From positions 1 to 14,602 of the forward strand of contig JAEXOU010000013.1 of assembly GCA_023439125.1 (NCBI GenBank): a DNA stretch of 14,602 nt, in the 5' to 3' direction. Positions 1-6,559 of the stretch are shown piece by piece. Below the pieces are notes generated by a model. The model searched no databases. It was not told the DNA's origin and saw only the letters and a program-made list of their open reading frames with translations. The translations under genes and the position numbers were made by a program. Within the stretch, counting starts at the first letter, position 1. Every line of letters begins with the position of its first letter. This DNA comes from Bacillota bacterium (lineage in GTDB: Bacteria; Bacillota; Clostridia; Lachnospirales; Lachnospiraceae).

Positions 1-45
1 CGGGCTTCCATCCCTGAAGAATTGGAGGTGTCTACTGAATCTTAA
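1..45 (+). CDS. C-terminal tail of an upstream gene, possibly IstB-like
   Basis: Frame 1 is open from the first base for 14 codons (RASIPEELEVSTES) and ends at TAA 43-45. The tail is too short to identify by itself. Its position directly before IS21-like subterminal repeats suggests the end of istB, the ATPase helper gene of IS21-family transposition. This is context only; a chance open frame of 14 codons cannot be excluded. Confidence 0.3.
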   Translation, partial: RASIPEELEVSTES

Positions 46-108
46 CAAATCGTAGCGGACATTTAATCCGTTTAATAGTGGACATTTTAAACCGACCTTT
101 TGCTGACA
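1..108 (+). mobile_element. right end of an IS21-like insertion sequence (partial)
   Basis: Seen: after a stop codon at 43-45 there are two similar subterminal motifs, GGACATTTAATCCG at 57-70 and GGACATTTTAAACCG at 80-94, followed by TGACA ending at 108. Read on the other strand the end begins TGTCAGCAAAAGG, then ATGTCC motifs. IS21-family elements are known to carry multiple short subterminal repeats and ends of the TG...CA type, with istB close to the right end. The body of the element lies outside the window. The exact boundary at 108 is inferred, since no target-site duplication can be checked from one end. Confidence 0.45.
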
Positions 109-127
109 TTCCATTCCGTTCTTGACA

Positions 128-316
128 CCCCTGAGGGGGAAGGCCGGGATGAGGGTGATGTCCGTGAAAAAGCACCGCATTGGATAGGATAATTCCCTTG
201 CAGACCGTGGTGGGTTGACTGCGCCCACAGGTTAATCAGAAAAGTTACGCGGGAAAAGTTAACGAGTGGGCGGTTAACACCACCCGATAAGCCGCATGAG
301 GAATCGAAAACGCCAG
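128..316. repeat. intergenic hairpin element, copy 1
   Basis: First of two copies of an element of about 190-202 bp. It starts with CCCCTGAGGGGGAAGG, carries inverted arms around 209-221 (GGTGGGTTGACTGC) and 270-285 (GCGGTTAACACCACC), and ends in GAATCGAAAACGCCAG at 301-316. The arms could form a stem-loop with a loop of about 50 nt. There is no plausible coding sequence. The open frame on the minus strand across this region translates the repeat itself (Pro/Gly/Ser-rich) and has no family signature. Resembles a non-autonomous (MITE-like or REP-like) intergenic repeat. Confidence 0.65.
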
Positions 317-330
317 GAAAGTCACCTTCC

Positions 331-516
331 CCCCGAGGGGGAAGGCCGGGATGAGGGGGGATGTCTGTTAAAGGGCACCACATTGGAAAAGATAATTCTC
401 CTGCATACCGCGGTGGGTTGACCGCAGTCACGGGAAGACAAGGAAATTCTCGTAGGTCAAATCAGCGAGTGGGCGGTCAACACCACCCTATAAGCCGTAT
501 GTGAATCGAAAACGCC
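331..516. repeat. intergenic hairpin element, copy 2
   Basis: Second copy of the element at 128-316, offset by 202 bp and diverged. It shares the start (CCCCGAGGGGGAAGG), the arms GGTGGGTTGACCGC (412-425) and GCGGTCAACACCACC (473-487), which are complementary apart from one bulged base, and the end GAATCGAAAACGCCA at 503. The arms changed in a compensatory way: GACTGC/GGTTAAC in copy 1 against GACCGC/GGTCAAC in copy 2. That hints that the structure matters. Its last bases overlap the first unit of the tandem array that follows. Confidence 0.65.
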
Positions 517-975
517 AACCCTTGCGGACTGACGTTAATATGAATGAGCCTTTCGGTCTTTCCGTTAGGTAGCGGGGAGTAAATTCGACTGCCCTGGTTG
601 GTTTAAACCAGGGAATCGACAGAATCGAAAACGCCAGCCTTTTCAGGCTGACGTTATAGTGGATAGCGCCTTTCGGCCTTTCCGTTAGTAGCGGGGAGTG
701 GATTCGCCTGCCCTGGTTGGTTTAAACCAGGGAACCGATAGAATCGAAAACGCCAGCCCTTGCGGACTGACGTTATAGTGGATTGTGCCTTGCGGCCTTT
801 CCGTTAGGTAGCGGGGAGTGGACACCTGTACCCCCTGTGGGTATTCAAACACTGGAGGAATCGAAAACGCCAGCCTTTTCAGGCTGACGTTATAGTGGAT
901 AGCGCCTTTCGGCCTTTCCGTTAGGTAGCGGGGAGTGGATTCGAACCACTGACCTCCGGGTTATGAGACTCAACC
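503..975. repeat. four-unit tandem array of about 119 bp containing tRNA 3'-end fragments
   Basis: Units start with GAATCGAAAACGCC at 503, 622, 741 and 858 (periods 119, 119, 117). Each has, in order: a small hairpin (CAGCC...GGCTG in units 2 and 4), the conserved core GACGTTATAGTGGAT, a second hairpin (GCCTTTCGGC or a variant), CCGTTAGGTAGCGGGGAG, and a variable tail. In units 1 and 2 the tail is a strong hairpin, CCCTGGTT/AACCAGGG with a 6-nt loop. In unit 3 it is another GC-rich segment. In unit 4 it is the T arm and anticodon loop of a tRNA. The TAGCGGGG segment in every unit equals the tRNA acceptor strand, so the array appears amplified from a tRNA 3' flank. No coding capacity is seen. 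Confidence 0.75.
926..967 (-). pseudogene. 3' half of tRNA-Met (CAT), 5' half missing
   Basis: Read on the minus strand: anticodon loop CTCATAA (anticodon CAT at 963-965), 3' anticodon stem CCCGG, variable AGGTC, T arm AGTGG-TTCGAAT-CCACT, acceptor strand CCCCGCT, discriminator A, then CCT instead of CCA. Beyond 967 the sequence needed for the 5' anticodon stem (CCGGG) is absent (ACTCA on the plus strand), and no D arm or 5' acceptor strand GCGGGG-type match is visible in the next 100 bases. It is therefore a truncated gene or a recombination scar rather than a working tRNA. CAT could also belong to an initiator tRNA or to an Ile2 tRNA. Confidence 0.6.
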
Positions 976-1254
976 GTGGAAGGTTAACCTTAGACCCTCT
1001 ATTCTATTATAGCGACTGGCCCGAGGGTTTCTGATGTCAACGAGCCTGAAGGATTTCGATTACAAAAAAAATTATATCATATTCTGTTGTTTTTCGGAAA
1101 ATCAAGTTGAAATATTCTGGGTATATGCATTAGTAGGTTATTACTTTTCAAAGTAAACAAAACTTCTAGGTAGCCATATTCAAATGAATCTTAATCGCAT
1201 ACATTAATGATTGGTTCTCACTTTTCAGTTCACATACCATATACCCCCCAGGCG

Positions 1255-1282
1255 TTGACACCAATATAGAATACAGTAGAAT
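1255..1282 (+). promoter_or_regulatory. sigma-70-type promoter for the kinase/regulator operon
   Basis: TTGACA at 1255-1260 (perfect -35), a 16-bp spacer, and TAGAAT at 1277-1282 (5 of 6 to TATAAT). Transcription would start near 1290, leaving a leader of about 140 nt before the kinase start at 1431. The rest of 976-1430 is AT-rich, holds no open frame of note, and shows no riboswitch or terminator that I can recognise. Confidence 0.5.
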
Positions 1283-1430
1283 CAAGCAACAGTCAGTCTA
1301 AATCGAAGATAAATATGAGGGGAAATTAATACGAATAAGAATAAACGTGAAAAAATAACTTAATAGGTTTTAATAAGAAAGCATGCGGTCGCGAACATCA
1401 TAGACAGAAATAGCTTGTTTGGGGTAGTAA

Positions 1431-3662
1431 ATGCTATTTTCAACTCCGATCAAATTTATTACATATTTATCAAGAAGCAGCGTAAAGTCAGTCAGGCTAA
1501 GAAAGATTGCCGAATGGCTAGTCATGTCATGGAGCTTGGTATTAATCTTCTTACAGGCGTATAAATTTTTTATTTATGAAATGCTTTTGATAAATCGGAA
1601 ATCATTCATTTTTTCGTTCGAAACCATTATTTTTTTTATTGCCTTAATTTTTTGGATTTCAGGTTTTTTTGCATTTATATATAAGAAGTCATTTATTGAA
1701 CAGGTCTTTTTCTACTGTGGTGTAGGAATAATAATCTGGGGTGGGGTTTCGGTAGTCAATAGCATTTTTGAGAGAACATTTCTCTTTTTCTATTTAGCTT
1801 TTTTTAGTCCGCTGGTGTTTCACTTTTGTTTAAAGTTTTACAAACGCTCTATAAAAAAAAGTGAAAATTATTTACTAATCGCTACCTATTTTCTTGCCTT
1901 TTTATTGGGTTTTACTTATATATTGACATTTGTTTATGCAGGTGTTGCCAGCCAAATCATAGGATTACTAGAAATCATAGCTAGAGTGCTTATTACTATG
2001 ACAACGGGTTGTGCCCTCCTTCTACAAATAAGCAACTATAGACATTTTTCCAACTTAACAGATCGCCGTCAAATCAGATTTATTTTGTTTGGTATCGTGT
2101 TTGGGCTTACTCCATTTAATCTGTGGTATGTCGTAATAGAATTTTTTGGTATTAGTTTTGCGAATGTCGAATTAGCTATTCCTTGGTTAATTCTCATTCC
2201 CATCACATACCTGTATTCAAATGTTAGAGTGCGATTGCAATTTCAGGAATATGCACTCAGAACCTTCTTGGTAAATACTTCTTTAGGTTTAATTTTTCTC
2301 TGCCTTTTCTTAATTGCTCTCGAAATTGAAACACTAATACCGGTCGATGAGTTTTTCTCAAAAATATTACTAGCCTTTTCTATAACTCTTGTTTTTGTTT
2401 TCTTTCCACTAAAAAGAATCCTATTCAATTGGGCGAACTGGTTGTTTTATGGAAACGAGGCTGACTATAAAACTTCAATTGTTCATTTGGAAGAGTTACT
2501 GGCTAATGTCCTCAATAGAGAATCTTTAGTGGATCTTTTGTTGGATGAATTGACTGCTGCTATAAAACCAACAAGTATTGCCATATTCCTACAGCAAAAA
2601 GAAAATTCTCTTTCCTTTGAAAAAGGAATAGGGTTGAAGGAACCCTGGACTTTTCATAAATCAATATCGACCAGTGGCAATCTTGCCCAAATACTTATTA
2701 AAAACTCAAGACCAATTGTAATCAGACAAATTAATGAAAAAATACCTTGGGATCGATTGCCCCAAGAAGAGATTTCAATAATCGAACAATTTTCAAAATC
2801 TCTATGGATTCCTCTTATTTCTGAAAATAAGTTAGAAGGATTAATTTTAATTAGCAGAGGGAAAGGAAGGAAACATTTCTCCGAAAAAGAAATTCAGATA
2901 TTGTTTCATATATCTTCCAAAATTGGTTCCACTATTCGGAATGTTATTCTTGCAGAAACTATTTTATCCAGTCAACAAGAAATTATTCGGGCGCATTATA
3001 AACTGATACTTACTCAGGAAGAAGAAAGAAAACGAATAGCTCGTGACCTTCACGATAATACAATTCAACAGTTGATTGGAGTAAATTTGCAGATAGGTAA
3101 CATTATTAATCAACTTGATACGACATCCATTTGTGAAGAAAATAAGCTTTTAACTTTAAAGAGTAACCTGGGCATAATCCGTACATATTTATCTGAATCG
3201 GTGACCGGAATCCGTAAAATGATTAGCGAATTACGTCCCGCTGGTTTAGATGAGTTGGGAATCTGTTTTACACTGGAAAATCTAGTGGAGAACGCAAGAA
3301 GAGATTTACAGAAAAATTGTCCGGAAATAATTCTCAATTTGGATGCAAAAGCTGACGATTTACCAGAAATATATACCATTTGTGTTTATCGCATTACTCA
3401 GGAAGCCCTTAACAATATTATCAAACATGCGGATGCTACCAAAGTCACAATTGATTTACATGTTTTTCCTGAAGGTGTAGAGATGGAAATTGAAGATAAC
3501 GGTGTTGGGTTTGAAATTCCTAAGCACCTGAGTGAATTGGCATTGTCGCATCACTTTGGGCTTATAGGAATTGTTGAAAGAGTTCAAAATTTGGGCGGAA
3601 TTGTTTTATTTATTTCCCAAATTGGTGTTGGCACAAGGATAAAAACTGTTCTTCCTCAATAA
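1431..3662 (+). CDS. multi-pass membrane sensor histidine kinase, ComP/NarX type (HisKA_3)
   Basis: Sensor kinase of 743 residues that should autophosphorylate and pass phosphate to the adjacent regulator. Residues 1-330 form about eight to ten hydrophobic helices (roughly 29-49, 62-83, 92-111, 118-137, 146-168, 175-198, 216-240, 249-263, 281-299, 311-327). A linker follows (NWLFYGNEADYKTS, 334-349) resembling the FFR..YDY linker of ComP-like kinases, then a GAF-like domain at about 350-505. The HisKA_3 dimerisation helix contains RIARDLHDNTIQQL (535-548), with His541 as the phosphorylated residue. The HATPase domain has the N box EALNN (Asn661/662), DNGVG at 689-693, and a FGLIGI G2-like segment. 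Start ATG 1431 has only a weak GGGG ribosome site (1421-1424). The gene is strikingly AT-rich. The stop lies 30 bp before the regulator gene, so the two are probably co-transcribed. The ligand is unknown; the helical sensor could detect a membrane or peptide signal. Confidence 0.93.
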   Translation: MLFSTPIKFITYLSRSSVKSVRLRKIAEWLVMSWSLVLIFLQAYKFFIYEMLLINRKSFIFSFETIIFFIALIFWISGFFAFIYKKSFIEQVFFYCGVGIIIWGGVSVVNSIFERTFLFFYLAFFSPLVFHFCLKFYKRSIKKSENYLLIATYFLAFLLGFTYILTFVYAGVASQIIGLLEIIARVLITMTTGCALLLQISNYRHFSNLTDRRQIRFILFGIVFGLTPFNLWYVVIEFFGISFANVELAIPWLILIPITYLYSNVRVRLQFQEYALRTFLVNTSLGLIFLCLFLIALEIETLIPVDEFFSKILLAFSITLVFVFFPLKRILFNWANWLFYGNEADYKTSIVHLEELLANVLNRESLVDLLLDELTAAIKPTSIAIFLQQKENSLSFEKGIGLKEPWTFHKSISTSGNLAQILIKNSRPIVIRQINEKIPWDRLPQEEISIIEQFSKSLWIPLISENKLEGLILISRGKGRKHFSEKEIQILFHISSKIGSTIRNVILAETILSSQQEIIRAHYKLILTQEEERKRIARDLHDNTIQQLIGVNLQIGNIINQLDTTSICEENKLLTLKSNLGIIRTYLSESVTGIRKMISELRPAGLDELGICFTLENLVENARRDLQKNCPEIILNLDAKADDLPEIYTICVYRITQEALNNIIKHADATKVTIDLHVFPEGVEMEIEDNGVGFEIPKHLSELALSHHFGLIGIVERVQNLGGIVLFISQIGVGTRIKTVLPQ

Positions 3663-3692
3663 GAGTCCAAAACAGATAGGATTACTAATTCA

Positions 3693-4310
3693 ATGAATGT
3701 ATTACTTGCCGATGATCATCCCTTTATTAGGGAAGGTATTAAATCTGTTCTTAAGCAAGCTCCGGATATATCAATTGTTGGAGAGGCTTGTTGTGGCGAA
3801 GAAGTCCTAGATATTTGCCTTAAACATTGTGTCAATGTTTTGATCCTCGATTTACGAATGCCAGGAATGCCAAGCAGAGACATCATTCATCATATTCATA
3901 ATTTGTATCCAGATATGGCAATTTTGATATTGTCAGCATTTGAGGATGAGATATTTATAAAGGCTGTTTCATCAATGGATATTGATGGATATGTACTAAA
4001 AGATGAGGCTATTGAAAAGTTAGTCGAGGCTGTTCGAGCGGTTTATAAAGGAGAGACTTGGTATAGTCAGAAAATTATTGCGAAAATGTTGAGTATTCAC
4101 AGGGAAGAACAAGGCTTTATTTTAACTGGACGTGAAAGGACAATATTATCTGCATTAAAAATTGGGAAGACTTACAGCGAAATTGGACAGCAATTATCAA
4201 TTTCTTCAAGAACTGTTCGATTTCATACAGGGAATATCCAGAAAAAACTAGGGGTGAACAATAGAAATGAAGCTGTAGTTAAAGCTCTCCAACGAGGTTT
4301 AATTGATTAG
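3693..4310 (+). CDS. NarL/FixJ-family response regulator
   Basis: DNA-binding response regulator of 205 residues, the usual length for the family. The receiver domain (1-120) has the acidic pair Asp7/Asp8, phosphoacceptor Asp53 in LILDLRMPG, the switch residue Ser81 and Lys103 in YVLKD. The C-terminal LuxR-type helix-turn-helix spans about 144-204: LTGRERTILSAL, then the recognition-helix region SSRTVRFHTGNIQKKL. All key residues are present, so it should be active. It starts 30 bp after the kinase stop with an ATAGGA site at 3676-3681 upstream of ATG 3693, and is surely the kinase's partner. It ends 12 bp from the convergent stop of the transglycosylase gene; no hairpin terminator is visible between them. 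Targets are unknown. The divergent intergenic region at 6186-6559 is the nearest candidate. Confidence 0.95.
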   Translation: MNVLLADDHPFIREGIKSVLKQAPDISIVGEACCGEEVLDICLKHCVNVLILDLRMPGMPSRDIIHHIHNLYPDMAILILSAFEDEIFIKAVSSMDIDGYVLKDEAIEKLVEAVRAVYKGETWYSQKIIAKMLSIHREEQGFILTGRERTILSALKIGKTYSEIGQQLSISSRTVRFHTGNIQKKLGVNNRNEAVVKALQRGLID

Positions 4311-4322
4311 TCTCTATTAAGG

Positions 4323-6185
4323 TTAATAAGTAACAGCAATGGATTCAGCATAATTAACTCCACTCATACACCCTGTACTGATTCTTGTTTTGAAATCATC
4401 CCAAATAATTGATTGGTTGAGTGGCGATTTTAACAATGCCTGTTCAAAACAACCTGCTCCAGCATTATATGCCAGCAGAGTAAATTTCCATAAATCAACA
4501 TACGAAGATACTTGGCCTGGTTTTTTGTTTAAATCTCTTTCTATAATTCTCCCTATTTGACGACCATTTGCTATGAGTAATCGGGCAAAAATGTCGATGC
4601 TGGCATTGGCTTTATTTATGTCAATGTTGTTGACACAAGTCTGACAGGATGAATCGGCATCATTTAAAACCAACCCGCGCAACATTGCTTGGCATTCATT
4701 GGATAAGCTGGTATATCCCATGTTACAGGTTGCATAATTTAATGCTTTACTGCAATAGTATTTGTAAAGATCTGTATCATACATTAATAAAGTATCTGCT
4801 CCATTATCAGTAATTTGACCTAATCCAAATTCGGTTCTGGAATAATCTGGAAAAAATTGACTTTCACGTGAAAAGATCGACTTAATTAATCTTGGAGGAA
4901 GTCTATATCTTGAAGCAGTTTGATAGATGCCCAAATCGAAAATATTCTGCCATTCTTTCATATAAGGTTTTGCTTTAAGCAAACCACATTCATTAGCCGT
5001 AATCCCATTGGCTTCAAGTCCTGCACCTTGGCAGTCCTTAACCTTGACCAATCCATTTCGGATGATCATTCCTGCCAGATAGTAATAATCTTTTTTTGAT
5101 GTCAATTCTTGAGGATTATTAGGAGTTGTCAAGAAGTCCGGTAATGTTGAAGGAGGTAGACTTAACCAATCCATACTTAGAGCTGTGGTATTAGCGAGAG
5201 GGGAATCACTAAATTGATCACCGACTAATGAAATCTGCCAACTTTTCGAAGGTTGCGGTTCTGGATTGGATTGAATGGTTAGAAAGTGACGAGTTGAAGC
5301 ATCTCCGATAGTTGAATTTGCCCAATATTCTACAAAAATGGAGCCGGTTCCTGTATTTGGGACTACCATATTGCAATAATCGCCCGAACAGATCAAATCA
5401 TCACTCGATCCCCCAAAATTTAACCAACTTTGCAAAATGCCTTCTGAATTACTTTCTGATAAATTGTCTGATGTGTGTATCTCTATAGATTTCACCCATG
5501 CCCCACTCATAGTATCAACAGCTCGAAAATGTATACGCGGTTGTCCATCACAAATGGACTTATTGATACCATCTAAAGAAATACAAGTTACATCTGCATT
5601 TATCAGTATTGGGCGATATTCAGTAGTTGTTATAACTGTGTAGTCTAGACCGTAATCGAATAGATACACTCCATCACAATTTGAGGAATACTTTTGTTGA
5701 CATGCGCTCGTGTTATACCAGAGCCAATAAATTGTTTCCCCACATTGTGCCAGAATATCAGTGCTAGTCGGTTTAGTGGCATCGCTATCGAGATATATAT
5801 AACAGGCGACCGCATTGTCACTCCAATAAATCAGACCCCATTTGTGATAAACACCCCTTTTTGAAGTAGTCTCCAGTCGAGACCCTAGGTTTATTTCAGG
5901 AGTGAACGTTGGAGTAAATGTAATTGAAGGTTCTATTGTGAGATTAGTTGGAGTAGGTGTAGTTGTTTGATTGGGAGGAATGATAGTTAAAGTAGTTGTT
6001 GGCGTGGCTGTAATTCCAGGTGGAACAGTGGGGGGAGGAGAAAGTGTGTTTTCAGGAGAGGGTGTTTCTGATGGTGTAGGTAATGTTGTTTCAGTTGGTA
6101 TAGGATCGAGATGATAAAAAGCTGAAAGAAATAAGGATATAAGCAGGAGAAGTCCTGATAAGAATAGAAGATAGGATCGATGCAT
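4323..6185 (-). CDS. membrane-anchored, cysteine-rich lytic transglycosylase-like protein with Thr/Pro stalk
   Basis: Secreted or anchored protein of 620 residues. One hydrophobic helix (5-25) has no lipobox Cys, so it is a signal anchor or an uncleaved signal peptide. A Thr/Pro stalk covers about 28-98. Residues 105-310 look like beta-sandwich ectodomain(s) with paired cysteines. The C-terminal SLT-like domain (about 420-620) has IFSRESQF with the presumed catalytic Glu441, then FGLGQIT (453-459), LLAYNAGAG (571-578) and YAESI (612-616). These match the ES, G(L/E)xQ, AYNAG and final Tyr motifs of lytic transglycosylases, which cleave the MurNAc-GlcNAc bond of peptidoglycan. There are 17 cysteines after the anchor, unusual for this family and suited to disulfides outside the cell. 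The start at 6185 is supported by AAGGGA 3-8 bases upstream (6189-6194 on the plus strand). It is divergent from the RHS gene and may open the wall for its export. Whether it cuts glycan or only binds it is unproven. Confidence 0.82.
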   Translation of the reverse strand: MHRSYLLFLSGLLLLISLFLSAFYHLDPIPTETTLPTPSETPSPENTLSPPPTVPPGITATPTTTLTIIPPNQTTTPTPTNLTIEPSITFTPTFTPEINLGSRLETTSKRGVYHKWGLIYWSDNAVACYIYLDSDATKPTSTDILAQCGETIYWLWYNTSACQQKYSSNCDGVYLFDYGLDYTVITTTEYRPILINADVTCISLDGINKSICDGQPRIHFRAVDTMSGAWVKSIEIHTSDNLSESNSEGILQSWLNFGGSSDDLICSGDYCNMVVPNTGTGSIFVEYWANSTIGDASTRHFLTIQSNPEPQPSKSWQISLVGDQFSDSPLANTTALSMDWLSLPPSTLPDFLTTPNNPQELTSKKDYYYLAGMIIRNGLVKVKDCQGAGLEANGITANECGLLKAKPYMKEWQNIFDLGIYQTASRYRLPPRLIKSIFSRESQFFPDYSRTEFGLGQITDNGADTLLMYDTDLYKYYCSKALNYATCNMGYTSLSNECQAMLRGLVLNDADSSCQTCVNNIDINKANASIDIFARLLIANGRQIGRIIERDLNKKPGQVSSYVDLWKFTLLAYNAGAGCFEQALLKSPLNQSIIWDDFKTRISTGCMSGVNYAESIAVTY

Positions 6186-6229
6186 GTTTCCCTTGGTTCA
6201 AAGTCCCTATTCGGATCATAGATTTCCCC

Positions 6230-6263
6230 GTGATTCAAGAACAGGTGGGTTGTGATTTAAGAA
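6230..6263. promoter_or_regulatory. pair of 12-bp direct repeats spaced 22 bp
   Basis: GTGATTCAAGAA (6230-6241) and GTGATTTAAGAA (6252-6263) match at 11 of 12 positions, and their starts are 22 bp apart, about two helical turns. They lie 45-78 bp upstream of the transglycosylase start, where an activator would bind. A dimeric regulator such as the NarL-type protein encoded in this window is a possible binder, but this is inference and a chance match is possible. Confidence 0.3.
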
Positions 6264-6333
6264 TTGCGCCGAAAACTATCGTGGAAACAAAAAAAGTAAC
6301 CGCAACAATTTTAGACATTAAGAGGAAAATAAG

Positions 6334-6403
6334 TAACTGTCGCTTAATACAGTATTTAACCTGTCATATGTGACAGGTTAAATACTGTCTCAGATGACAG
6401 TTA
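6334..6403. repeat. nested inverted repeat with a perfect 18-bp palindrome
   Basis: The inner arms 6349-6366 and 6371-6388 are perfectly complementary over 18 bp with a 4-nt centre (TATG). Outer arms TAACTGTC (6334-6341) and GACAGTTA (6396-6403) extend the symmetry after short unpaired stretches. TGTC/TGAC motifs therefore occur in repeated symmetric positions. There is no T-run after either side, and it lies between divergent genes, so it fits an operator or a mobile palindromic element better than a terminator. Confidence 0.75.
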
Positions 6404-6559
6404 TCAAAAATGGGGGAGTTTGATATGCTCTACGAAGTTTGAATCTGATTGACCCAGAGATTTGAGAGTGGGTGACGTAAAAGATCTAGTCTCCAGTGGG
6501 GAAATCAAAAAATCCAAATCAATGGCCACAATTTAATAAACTTCGCAGGAGCCAGAAGC

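Larger units (their letters stand above)
6186..6559. promoter_or_regulatory. divergent intergenic regulatory region
   Basis: This 374-bp gap separates the divergent transglycosylase and RHS genes and holds no gene. It contains two direct repeats near the transglycosylase start (6230-6263), a long inverted repeat (6334-6403), and the ribosome site of the RHS gene (AGGAG, 6547-6551). I see no promoter pair good enough to name on either strand. Confidence 0.5.

Noticed and set aside
87..431. Minus-strand open frame of 114 codons
   Set aside because: It translates the repeated intergenic element twice over (Pro/Ser/Gly-rich, HPGLPPRGEG-like), has no family signature, and its parts repeat as the DNA does.
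503..975. Integron attC-type cassette array
   Set aside because: GTTAGGT matches the attC core GTTRRRY, but the partner RYYYAAC core is not found at the right place, the units hold no cassette genes, and the GTTAGGT bases are explained by the tRNA end.
503..975. CRISPR array
   Set aside because: The repeats are about 119 bp and nearly identical throughout, without short unique spacers.
6349..6388. Rho-independent terminator
   Set aside because: The stem is strong but no T-run follows on either strand, and it lies upstream of both flanking genes.
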